This document shows, one piece after another, positions 42,841-50,463 of a DNA stretch of 64,000 nucleotides. The translations under genes and the position numbers were made by a program. The notes below the pieces were generated by a model that did no database searches, was not told the DNA's origin, and saw only the letters and a list, made by a program, of their open reading frames with translations. The stretch's first letter is position 1, and the number at the start of each line of letters is the position of its first letter. Source of the DNA: Bifidobacterium simiarum (GTDB lineage: Bacteria; Actinomycetota; Actinomycetes; Actinomycetales; Bifidobacteriaceae); NCBI RefSeq assembly GCF_002802905.1, contig NZ_PEBK01000004.1:228388-292387 (forward strand). The letters are read 5' to 3'.

Positions 42841-44403
42841 TCACCGCCGCTCCACGCCCATCGCCTTCAGCGCCCGCGCCAGCGTATCCGCCTCGATGAT
42901 TTCAAGGCCGTCGATCCGCAGCGGTTTTGCACCCTTGCGGCGGCGGGGCACGACCACATGGGTGAAGCCGAGACGGGCCGCCTCGCGCAGCCGGTATTCC
43001 AGCCTCGGCACCGGCCGCACCTGACCGGTCAGCGAGATCTCGCCGATCGCCGCCCAGTCTCGGGGAATGGGGGTGTGGAAGGCCGCGGAAGACAGTGCCG
43101 CCGCCACCGCCAGATCACACGACGGCTCCTTGGCGAGCCCGCCGGCGATCGTGGAGATATACAGATCATTGGTCAGCAGCGGCACGCGGCCATGACGGTA
43201 CAGCACCGCCACCAGCATCGCCAGACGGTTCGAGTCGATGCCGTTCGTGGCGCGGCGGGGGGTCGGCAGCACCGAGTTGGTGACCAGCGCCTGAATCTCG
43301 ATCGGCAGACTGCGATGGCCGTCCACGGTGAACGTGACGCAGGTGCCCTCCACGGGGGCGTCCGAATCGGAGAGAAACAGCGAACCGGGGTTGGTGACCT
43401 CGTCGATGCCTTCGCCGCTCATGTCGAAGCAGCCCACCTCGTCGGTCGGACCGAACCGGTTCTTCACCGCCCGCAGCATACGCAGCGCGGTCTGCGGATC
43501 GCCTTCGAACTGGCAGACCACATCCACCAGATGCTCCAGCGTCCGCGGTCCGGCGATCGAACCGTCCTTGGTCACATGACCGACCAGCAGCACCGGCACG
43601 TCAAGGGTCTTGGCCACGTCGATCAGGGCGCTCGCCACCTCGCGCACCTGCGTGGATCCGCCGGCGATCCCGTCGACGTCCTGCGACACGATCGTCTGCG
43701 CGGAATCCACGATCGCCAGCCTCGGCCGCACCTGCTCGATCAGACCCAGTACCGTGGACAGATCGGTGGTGGAGGCGAGCAGCAGATTGTCGCTCATCGC
43801 GCCGATTCGCCCGGCCCTCATGCTTACCTGCGCCTGCGACTCCTCGCCGGAGACGTATAGCACCGGACGATCGTCGGAGCGGCCGCCGGATTGACTGCCG
43901 GAGCGGTCGCCGGATTGGTCGTCGGATGACCGGACTGTCGACCGGGCTGACGACTGGGCCACGCGTCCGGCGGTCTCCAGCAGCAGCGTCGACTTGCCGA
44001 TGCCCGGCTCCCCGGCGATCAGCGCCACCGATCCGGGGACGATGCCGCCGCCGAGCACCCGGTCGAACTCCTCGAACCCGGTCGATACGCGGGAGACGTC
44101 CTGCGCATCCACGCTGGTGATCGGGGTGGCGAACCCTTCGGGCACATGAACGGCCCCGGTCCGGGCCGCGCGGATCGGACCGCCCGCGCCGGATCCCGTC
44201 TGACCGGCCGTCATGCCGATTCCCGAGCCGCTTCCGGCAGCCCCGGACCGTCCGGCCGCAACCGTGCGGGACCGGGCCGCGGGCCGGGCCTCGTGGAACT
44301 CCTCGATGGTGCCCCACTGGCCGCATTCCGGGCACCGTCCGAACCATTTGCCGCCACTCCAGCCGCATTCCGAGCAAAGATACTGAGTCGAGGATTTCGC
44401 CAT
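42841..44403 (-). CDS. radA: DNA repair protein RadA/Sms
   Basis: A 520-residue RadA. The zinc finger CSECGWSGGKWFGRCPECG opens it; GEPGIGKSTLLLE (about residues 130-142) is Walker A; VKNRFGPTDEVG is the RadA KNRFG motif; a Lon-like C-terminal domain follows. It helps branch migration in recombination. Odd point: a Ser/Asp/Gly insertion encoded by a tandem repeat (QSSARSTVRSSDDQSGDRSG, residues about 152-182) sits between Walker A and VLYVSGEES. ATG 44403 lies behind TTGGGG; longer frames are not RadA-like. Confidence 0.95.
   Translation of the reverse strand: MAKSSTQYLCSECGWSGGKWFGRCPECGQWGTIEEFHEARPAARSRTVAAGRSGAAGSGSGIGMTAGQTGSGAGGPIRAARTGAVHVPEGFATPITSVDAQDVSRVSTGFEEFDRVLGGGIVPGSVALIAGEPGIGKSTLLLETAGRVAQSSARSTVRSSDDQSGDRSGSQSGGRSDDRPVLYVSGEESQAQVSMRAGRIGAMSDNLLLASTTDLSTVLGLIEQVRPRLAIVDSAQTIVSQDVDGIAGGSTQVREVASALIDVAKTLDVPVLLVGHVTKDGSIAGPRTLEHLVDVVCQFEGDPQTALRMLRAVKNRFGPTDEVGCFDMSGEGIDEVTNPGSLFLSDSDAPVEGTCVTFTVDGHRSLPIEIQALVTNSVLPTPRRATNGIDSNRLAMLVAVLYRHGRVPLLTNDLYISTIAGGLAKEPSCDLAVAAALSSAAFHTPIPRDWAAIGEISLTGQVRPVPRLEYRLREAARLGFTHVVVPRRRKGAKPLRIDGLEIIEADTLARALKAMGVERR
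43861..43935. repeat. Coding tandem repeat inside radA
   Basis: Units of about 24 bp related to CCGGAGCGGTCGCCGGATTG recur three times with drift and encode the Ser/Asp/Gly insertion. Confidence 0.7.
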
Positions 44404-44515
44404 GCCCCAAGCATGGAATCGCATGTGGACACCGGCCGTACGGAGGTCTGACCGGACCGTTCGGCGGCGGATTGCGGCGGCATTGAGCGTCCTAACGCCG
44501 TGAGAGAATCGCCGT

Positions 44516-45139
44516 ATGTCTAATAACGCTTCTACTTCTTCCCGCCGTCGTTTGGTTGTGATTGTCGTTGCGGCCGTGGTTGTGGTGCTCGCCCTGCTGA
44601 GCGCGTTCGTGTGGCCGGGCTGGGCCGTGCGCAAGCCGGCCGTCGAGGCTACGGGGAAGGCCACGTCCGGGCAGACGCAGTCCGCTCCGGCCACGCCGAC
44701 CATCAAGGCCTCGCCGCTGCCCGGCAGCGCCACCGAACTGCTCAAGGCGGCCGCTCCGGAGACCGTGGAGGGCACGGCCTACGCCCGTGTGAAGACGCAG
44801 AGCGCCCAGGACTGGGCTTCCGCAAGCCCGATCGAGGAGTACCAGATCACGTATTCCACCGGCAATGCGGCCAAGGATCTGACACTGGTGACCGCCCAGT
44901 GGTCCGACGCCAACTCCGCGCAGGCCCAGTACAAGAAGGTCACCGACGCCTTGGATGGCGAGACACTCGCCCAGGGCAGCGTGAAGGTGTCCGGTGCGGC
45001 CAAGGGATCGTATCTGGTGAAGGCCGACGACTCCGATAGCGCCAAGGCCGTCGCCGTGTGGCAGAACGATACCGTGCTGTTCCAGATCACCGGCCCGAAG
45101 GCCGAGGTGCTGGACTTCTACCAGAAGTTCCCGCTGTAG
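44516..45139 (+). CDS. Hypothetical single-pass membrane protein
   Basis: A 207-residue protein with one N-terminal TM segment (RLVVIVVAAVVVVLALLSAFVWPGW, residues 12-36), a Thr/Pro/Ala linker and a soluble domain outside the membrane (SPIEEYQITYSTGNAAKDLTLVTAQWSDANSAQAQYKKVTDAL). No family recognised. It diverges from radA. ATG 44516 has no Shine-Dalgarno sequence; GAGAAT ends 6 bases before it. Confidence 0.75.
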   Translation: MSNNASTSSRRRLVVIVVAAVVVVLALLSAFVWPGWAVRKPAVEATGKATSGQTQSAPATPTIKASPLPGSATELLKAAAPETVEGTAYARVKTQSAQDWASASPIEEYQITYSTGNAAKDLTLVTAQWSDANSAQAQYKKVTDALDGETLAQGSVKVSGAAKGSYLVKADDSDSAKAVAVWQNDTVLFQITGPKAEVLDFYQKFPL

Positions 45140-45367
45140 TCGCCGTAGTCGTAGTCTGCGGTATTCGTAGTCTGCGGTAGTCGGTTCCGCCCGGCGGTTC
45201 TGTCAGGCGGTCCGTCCGGTGGGTCCGATCCGAGATCGATGGGGTCGATCCGGGCTGATCGGGGCCGAGATATGGGCAATATCGACTGATGGTCGTGTTC
45301 GTCCGAGAACCGTAGTACTATTGGGCAAGTTGCAATCTTTTCGATATGTATAGGAACGGAGGCTGAG

Positions 45368-45457
45368 ATGGGTTCGGTCATCAAGAAGCGCCGCAAGCGG
45401 ATGAGCAAGAAGAAGCACCGCAAACTGCTGCGTAAGACTCGCCACCAGCGCAAGTAG
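45368..45457 (+). CDS. Small ribosomal protein bS22 (AURKAIP1/COX24 domain)
   Basis: A 29-residue, extremely basic protein: [20 protein letters not shown] followed by LRKTRHQRK. It matches the actinobacterial small-subunit protein bS22, long missed because of its size. ATG 45368 follows GGAGG at ideal spacing, and a strong terminator follows at 45533. TATGTA at 45345-45350 is a possible -10. Confidence 0.92.
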   Translation: MGSVIKKRRKRMSKKKHRKLLRKTRHQRK

Positions 45458-45532
45458 TCTTCAGCGCCTCTGGCGCAGAGCCGCGTAGTGTAGCGATGTA
45501 CGGTGTGAAGCCGTATAGTCGGCGGCCAATGG

Positions 45533-45566
45533 AAAAGCCCCGGAATCTCACGATTCCGGGGCTTTT
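45533..45566 (+). terminator. Terminator after the bS22 gene
   Basis: AAAAGCCCCGGAATC and GATTCCGGGGCTTTT with a four-base loop. Confidence 0.92.
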
Positions 45567-45665
45567 GCGTAAGCGTCTAGGTTGCCGGCGAAGACGACTG
45601 GGGGTGGTTAAACCACGCGATGAGTGGATTGTGCCCCCGTTGGATGATTTCGAGGAATAGCTACT

Positions 45666-45714
45666 CGACCACCCTCAGTCACGCAAGGCGTGACAGCTCC
45701 CGCCGGCGGGAGCG
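45666..45714 (-). repeat. Dispersed repeat, CTCCCGCCGGCGGGAG subfamily
   Basis: CGACCACCCTCAGTCACGC, GCGTGACAGCTCCCGCC and GGCGGGAGCG. It is inverted relative to the copy at 45834, forming a pair about 120 bases apart. Confidence 0.85.
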
Positions 45715-45737
45715 GGGATGATATGCCCGCGTTGAAT

Positions 45738-45758
45738 GAACGGTCCGGTGGACTGTTC
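45738..45758. repeat. Dispersed palindrome, variant GGTCCGGTGGACTG core
   Basis: GAACGGTCCGGTGGACTGTT plus one base is a near-palindrome of the same family as 2651, 40183 and 59412. It sits between the two inverted repeats. Confidence 0.6.
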
Positions 45759-45833
45759 ATGGCGGGTCGCCTCGTAAGGCGTACGTCGCACAATAGGTCG
45801 GGATCTATCGGCAGAGCCGACTGGGGTGGTGTT

Positions 45834-45883
45834 CGCTCCCGCTGGCGGGAGCTGGCCCGCGTGAGCGGGACTGAGGGTGGTCG
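45834..45883 (+). repeat. Dispersed repeat, CTCCCGCCGGCGGGAG subfamily, partner
   Basis: CGCTCCCGC/GCGGGAGC hairpin, then GGCCCGC/GCGGGACTGAGGGTGGTCG. The interval 45567-45894 has no gene; these elements account for most of it. Confidence 0.85.
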
Positions 45884-45894
45884 AACAACGCTAC

Positions 45895-45925
45895 ACATGG
45901 CCGGGCTGCGCAAGCCCGGCCATGT
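45895..45925 (-). terminator. Hairpin downstream of rpiA
   Basis: ACATGGCCGGGCT (45895-45907) pairs with AGCCCGGCCATGT (45913-45925), 22 bases past the rpiA stop. The T-tract is poor. Confidence 0.7.
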
Positions 45926-45947
45926 TCTGATCTAAACCCTATCTCGG

Positions 45948-46646
45948 TTACTTGTTGCCGTTGGTCATCACGCGCGGGCCGTTCGGATCGCCCACGATCA
46001 CGGTGTCGACCATGTTGAGGAACAGGCCGTGCTCCACCACGCCGACCATGTTGATCAGATCCTCGGCCAGATCCTGCGGGTGGTCGATGCGGTTCAGATG
46101 CAGATCGACGATGAAGTTGTTCTCGTCGGTACGCACCTCGACGCCGTCGGCGTCCTTGCGCAGCACCGGGTTGTAGCCCTTGGCGGCCAGCTTGGAGACC
46201 ACGTGGCCGGCGCCGAAGGGGATCACCTCGACCGGCAGCGGGAACGCGCCGATGGTGTCGACCACCTTGGACTCGTCGACGATCCACACGATCTTGTTGG
46301 AGTTGATCGCCACGATCTTCTCCCACAGCAGGGCCGCGCCGCCGCCCTTGATGCCGTTGAAGTTCTTGTCCACCTCGTCGGCGCCGTCGATGGTCACGTC
46401 GATGTGATCGACGTCGTCCACGTCCACGATCTTGATGCCATAGCTTTCGGCCTGGGCCTGCGTGCGGCGGGAGGTGGTGACGCCGGTGAACTCCAGGCCC
46501 TCCTCCTGATGACGACGACCCAGCTCGTCAACGAGGAACCTCACGGTGGAACCGGTGCCCAGACCGGCGATCATGCCGTTCTCGACGATCTTCGCGGCCT
46601 CGATGCCGGCTGCCTTCTTCAGCGCGTCCTGCTGTGCCTTGTCCAT
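45948..46646 (-). CDS. rpiA: Ribose-5-phosphate isomerase A
   Basis: A 232-residue RpiA. VENGMIAGLGTGSTVRFLVDELG, HIDVTIDGADEVDKNFNGIKGGGAALLWEKI and FVDESKVV-like WIVDESKVV are the family blocks, with the catalytic Glu in LWEKI and Lys in ESKVV. It interconverts ribose-5-P and ribulose-5-P, which links to the phosphoketolase-based bifid shunt. ATG 46646 follows AAGGAGAG. Confidence 0.95.
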   Translation of the reverse strand: MDKAQQDALKKAAGIEAAKIVENGMIAGLGTGSTVRFLVDELGRRHQEEGLEFTGVTTSRRTQAQAESYGIKIVDVDDVDHIDVTIDGADEVDKNFNGIKGGGAALLWEKIVAINSNKIVWIVDESKVVDTIGAFPLPVEVIPFGAGHVVSKLAAKGYNPVLRKDADGVEVRTDENNFIVDLHLNRIDHPQDLAEDLINMVGVVEHGLFLNMVDTVIVGDPNGPRVMTNGNK

Positions 46647-46812
46647 GGGACTCTCCTTCTGATCGGTGGTGGACGATCGAACTTTGAACGTTCTTATCAT
46701 TCCAATCGACCAGTTTATGCAGTGCGTGCGATATTGGGTCGTGGTCACAGTTCGGTCATGGTTCCGGCTCGGTCGCGGGGGCGGGCAGTCGGTCGGGCAA
46801 CCGGTCGACTGA

Positions 46813-47817
46813 TCAGGCGGTGCGGGCGTGCAGGGTTACCGGTCCGTCGAGGTGCATGGTGCCGTCGGCCGCCACCGTCGCGGTGAAGGAGATCGTGCCG
46901 CTGATCGTGATGCTGTCGCCGTGGAAGGCCGGCGAGCTCGACGGCGGCGGCGTGATGCGGATGGTTCCCGTGGCACGCAGGCCGCCGGCTGCGTGGGTAT
47001 GATCCTTGACGATGGCGGGAATCGACGGTGAGGTGGGGGCGTCGTGGGAATCGAAGACGAGATCCGGCACTCCCTCCGGTTCCGCAAGCCGTTCGGCGAG
47101 CGACGGCTTGGCGGTCGATGCCTTGGTTGCCGATGATCTGGCTGCTGATGGTTTGGTCCCTGACGGCTTGTTGGCTGACGGTTTGGCGTCCCCGTCGCCG
47201 TAATGCGATTCGCCGCGCAGTGATTCGGCGTCGGCCTTGCCGTCCAGGACCAGCTGCACGTCCGGCGGCACGTCCAGTCCGTCCGCGTATTCGGAGGCGA
47301 TCAGCGCCTTCCATCCTTCGATCGGCAGATACCCGTCGCGGGCGCCCGAGCGGCAGTCTCCCGCATACGTCCGGGCCAGCTCGTCCACCAGCTCGTTGCC
47401 CGCATTGCCGGCGTGGCCCTTCACCCACTTGAAGTCCACCGGACCGGGACGGTTCGCGATCTCGACGTCGATCGCCTTGATGATCGCCGCGTTCTTCACC
47501 GGCTTCTTCTGCGAGTTTTTCCAGCCGTTGCGCTTCCAGCCCTTGACCCACTTGGTCGAGCAGTTGATCGCATACTGAGAGTCCGATTCGATCAGCAGCG
47601 GTTCGTCGCCCGGATGCGCCCGCAATGCCTCCAGCACCGCGCACAGCTCGCCGATCTGATTGGTGCCGTTCGTGGCGCCGCCGGCATCGTAGCCGTGATC
47701 GTCGTGGGCGTGCCCCGGCTTGCCGCCGGCGTTCCTGTCATGGTCGGCCCAGGCCCAGCCCATCGGGCCATTGGGGTTGCCCAAGGCGGAACCGTCGGTG
47801 GATACCACAATCGTCAT
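46813..47817 (-). CDS. rnhA: RNase HI with an extra C-terminal domain
   Basis: A 334-residue protein. Residues 1-155 are RNase HI: VVSTDGSALGNPNGPMGWAW, IGELCAVLEALRAH, LIESDSQYAINC and VKGHAGNAGNELVDELA supply the D-E-D-D metal ligands. A linker of Lys/Pro/Ser/Ala repeats (KPSANKPSGTKPSAARSSATKAS, residues about 213-236) follows. The last 80 residues are beta-rich (ATGTIRITPPPSSS... DSITISGTISFTATVAADGTMHLDGPVTLHA) and unlike known RNase H partners I recognise. It degrades RNA in RNA-DNA hybrids. ATG 47817 follows AAGGGAG. Confidence 0.9.
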   Translation of the reverse strand: MTIVVSTDGSALGNPNGPMGWAWADHDRNAGGKPGHAHDDHGYDAGGATNGTNQIGELCAVLEALRAHPGDEPLLIESDSQYAINCSTKWVKGWKRNGWKNSQKKPVKNAAIIKAIDVEIANRPGPVDFKWVKGHAGNAGNELVDELARTYAGDCRSGARDGYLPIEGWKALIASEYADGLDVPPDVQLVLDGKADAESLRGESHYGDGDAKPSANKPSGTKPSAARSSATKASTAKPSLAERLAEPEGVPDLVFDSHDAPTSPSIPAIVKDHTHAAGGLRATGTIRITPPPSSSPAFHGDSITISGTISFTATVAADGTMHLDGPVTLHARTA

Positions 47818-48075
47818 GATCGCTCCCTTCGTGCGGATTCCTCCGAGGATTTGGCGGATCCGTCGATGAATGTCTCATTCGCTATGGGCACCAGACTACC
47901 GATGACGGTCTATGCCGGGTGCAGGCGGCGTGATCCTCGCCTCTGGATTGCCTGAATATGACCGCGACACGCCTCATATTCCGCCAAATTTGCGTTTTTT
48001 GGCAAAGTGGTAGTAAAGTATCACAGGTCCGATCAAGCGGCAAGGTTCTTGTCCGGTTGATTGGAGCTTCGATCC

Positions 48076-48148
48076 GGGGCTATGGCGCAGCTGGTAGCGC
48101 ATCTCCATGGCATGGAGGGGGTCGGGGGTTCGAATCCCCCTAGCTCCA
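48076..48148 (+). tRNA. tRNA-Ala(GGC)
   Basis: The acceptor stem GGGGCTA/TAGCTCC has the G3-U70 pair that identifies tRNA-Ala. The anticodon loop ATGGCAT gives GGC. The T arm GGGGGTTCGAATCCCCC is intact. The discriminator is A; CCA is not encoded. A terminator follows. Confidence 0.97.
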
Positions 48149-48154
48149 CGGATA

Positions 48155-48187
48155 GGGCTTCGAGCACACGCTCGAAGCCCTTTTTCA
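48155..48187 (+). terminator. Terminator after tRNA-Ala
   Basis: GGGCTTCGAGC/GCTCGAAGCCC with TTTTTCATTTT. Confidence 0.92.
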
Positions 48188-48211
48188 TTTTCCCGTCCGA
48201 TTCAGAATCTT

Positions 48212-48254
48212 GGATTATAGGCCAAATTGGGGTTATAGGCCAAATTGTGTGTCC
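48212..48254. repeat. Repeat following tRNA-Ala, shared with the tRNA-Ser flank
   Basis: ATTATAGGCCAAATT occurs almost twice in direct order. The 27 bases at 48226-48252 match 61421-61447 with about four changes. The gap 48188-48388 has no gene. Confidence 0.7.
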
Positions 48255-48388
48255 AGTGGTTTATCCATGTGACACATGCGCCCCCGCCCCAAACGAAGCC
48301 GGCCCGTGTGAGTGTGTCGAGCGCCCGATATGCCCCCGCCCCAGGTGAGACACATGAGATAGCGCCCGATCTCCCAAGACAGCAAAAG

Positions 48389-48421
48389 ACCGGGAACCCC
48401 AAACGATCAGGGATTCCCGGC
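48389..48421 (-). terminator. Terminator of pgm
   Basis: On the minus strand CCGGGAA/TTCCCGG arms, followed by TCTTTTGCTG. Confidence 0.7.
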
Positions 48422-48448
48422 CATCAGCCAGATAATCAGTCAGTCAGT

Positions 48449-48508
48449 GATCAGTCAGCCAGACGAACGATCAATCAGTCAACCAAACGATCAGTCAGCC
48501 AGCCGATT
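48449..48508. repeat. 20-bp tandem repeat
   Basis: GATCAGTCAGCCAGACGAAC, GATCAATCAGTCAACCAAAC and GATCAGTCAGCCAGCCGATT, just beyond the pgm stop codon. Confidence 0.8.
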
Positions 48509-48525
48509 CGGCCACTCGCCGAAGC

Positions 48526-50202
48526 TCACTCGCCGAGGGCCTTGTCGACCACGACTTCGGCCTCGTCGAGCACCTTGTCGAGCGCCTCGGGGGAGACGAA
48601 CGACTCGGCGTACACCTTGTAGATGTTCTCGGTGCCGGAGGGACGGGCGGCAAACCAGTTGTCCTTGGTCGTCACCTTCAGGCCGCCGATCTTCGCGCCG
48701 TTGCCCGGCGCCTCGGTGAGCTTGGCGGTGATGTCCTCGCCCGCGAGCTGCGTGGCGGTCACGTCGTCACCGGTGAGCTTGGCGAACTTCTGCTTCTGCT
48801 CCAGCGTGGTGGGCGTGTCGACGCGCTTGTACCACGATTCGCCGAAGCGCTCCACCTGCTCCTGATGCAGCTGGGCCGGGTTCTTGCCGGTCTTGGCGGT
48901 GATCTCGGCGGCCAGCAGGTCGGGGATCAGACCATCCTTGTCGGTGGTCCACACGCGGCCGTCGCGACGCAGGAAGCTCATACCGGAGCTCTCCTCGCCG
49001 CCGAACGCCACCTCGCCCTTGAACAGCGGGTCGACGAACCACTTGAAGCCGACCGGCACCTCGACGAGCTTGGCGCCGATGGAGGCGGCCACGCGGTCGA
49101 TCAGCGAGGAGCTCACCAGCGTCTTGCCGATGCCGGCGCCCTTCGGCCAGTCGGGGCGGTTGCCGCCGAACAGGTACTCCACCACGACGGCGATGTAGTG
49201 GTTCGGGTTCATCACGCCCCAGTTCGGGCAGACGATGCCGTGACGGTCGGCGTCCGGGTCGGTGCCGCCGACGAGATCGTACTTCTCCCAGGCGCCGGCG
49301 TTGAGCTCGTCGACCAGACCCTGCATCGCGTACGTGGAGGAGGGGTCCATGCGGATCTTGCCGTCATGGTCGATGGTCATGAAGCGCCAGGTCGGATCGA
49401 CCTCGGGACGCACCACGTCGATCGTGAGGCCGTACTTCTCGTTCATCAGCGGCCAGTAGTTCACCGAGGCGCCGCCCAGCGGGTCGATGCCGAGGCGCAC
49501 GCCGGAGGAGCGGATCACGTCGAAGTCGATGACGTTCTCCAGATCGGAGACGTAGTGATCGCGGTAGTCGAAGCCTTCCACGAGGTCGGACTTGATGGCC
49601 TCCTCGTACGGCACGCGCTTGACGGACTTGTAGTCGTCGAGCAGCTCGTTCGCGCGGGCGGCGATCGCGTTGGTGGTCTCGGCCGGGGCCGGGCCGCCGG
49701 TGACCGGATCGTACTTGAAGCCGCCGTCGGTGGGCGGGTTGTGCGAGGGGGTGACCACGATGCCGTCGGCCAGGCCTTCACCGGTGAAGCGCTGGGAGCC
49801 GTCGGCGGCACGGTTGTGGGTCAGGATCGCCTGCGAGACGACCGGGGTGGGCACGTAGTCGCCGCGGGAGTCGACGCGCACATGCACGCCGTTGGCGACC
49901 AGCACTTCGATGGCGGTCTTCTCGGCCGGGCCGGAGAGGGCGTGCGTGTCACGGCCGATGTACAGCGGTCCGGTGACGCCGGCCTTCTTGCGGTATTCGG
50001 CGATGGCCTGCGTGATGGCCACGATGTGGGCCTCGTTGAACGAGGTCTTCAGGCTCGATCCGCGATGGCCGGACGTGCCGAACGACACGCGCTGCTCGGG
50101 GACCGAGGAGTCGGGGACGAGGTCATAGTACTTGCCGATGACCTCATCGACGTTGATCAGATCTTCTGGAGTGGCGGGCTTACCCGCATTGATAGCAACC
50201 AT
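48526..50202 (-). CDS. pgm: Phosphoglucomutase (alpha-D-glucose-specific)
   Basis: A 558-residue enzyme. QRVSFGTSGHRGSSLKTSFNEAH is the N-terminal block, VVTPSHNPPTDGGFKYDPVTGGPA contains the phosphoserine (TxSHNP), GGTDPDADRHGIV the metal-binding DPDAD loop, and FAARPSGTENIYKVY the phosphate-binding RPSGTE. It interconverts glucose-1-P and glucose-6-P, joining the Leloir products to the central route. Start ATG 50202 has no Shine-Dalgarno sequence; CAGAAT ends 6 bases before it (GTG 50220 also in frame). Confidence 0.95.
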   Translation of the reverse strand: MVAINAGKPATPEDLINVDEVIGKYYDLVPDSSVPEQRVSFGTSGHRGSSLKTSFNEAHIVAITQAIAEYRKKAGVTGPLYIGRDTHALSGPAEKTAIEVLVANGVHVRVDSRGDYVPTPVVSQAILTHNRAADGSQRFTGEGLADGIVVTPSHNPPTDGGFKYDPVTGGPAPAETTNAIAARANELLDDYKSVKRVPYEEAIKSDLVEGFDYRDHYVSDLENVIDFDVIRSSGVRLGIDPLGGASVNYWPLMNEKYGLTIDVVRPEVDPTWRFMTIDHDGKIRMDPSSTYAMQGLVDELNAGAWEKYDLVGGTDPDADRHGIVCPNWGVMNPNHYIAVVVEYLFGGNRPDWPKGAGIGKTLVSSSLIDRVAASIGAKLVEVPVGFKWFVDPLFKGEVAFGGEESSGMSFLRRDGRVWTTDKDGLIPDLLAAEITAKTGKNPAQLHQEQVERFGESWYKRVDTPTTLEQKQKFAKLTGDDVTATQLAGEDITAKLTEAPGNGAKIGGLKVTTKDNWFAARPSGTENIYKVYAESFVSPEALDKVLDEAEVVVDKALGE

Positions 50203-50463
50203 AAACCCATTCTGCCACACGCCTCTCGGGGAACCGCGTGTTCGATTCCCCGTGTTGTGGAATGTTTCATGGGTGGTGGCTGTGCGTTTATGTGCCGTTT
50301 ACCGGTCGGGGGCCGTATGGTGGAGAGTGCCGGCGGGATTGTCGGAATATCCGTGCCGGCCCGTGTCGGCCAGTGCCGGCAACGCACGGCCGACAGGGCA
50401 AAGTCGGCAGACAGTATCGGCAGGACGTGGCCGATACGGCATGGACCGGGAAAGGCGGGGGCG

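Noticed and set aside
48865..50463. A plus-strand frame running from opposite pgm into the PTS gene
   Set aside because: The part opposite pgm is composition-driven; real PTS homology and the start ATG are at 50464.
50203..50463. A standard BglG/LicT RAT hairpin before the PTS gene
   Set aside because: I looked for a 30-base stem overlapping a terminator and saw none, only GCCGGC repeats.
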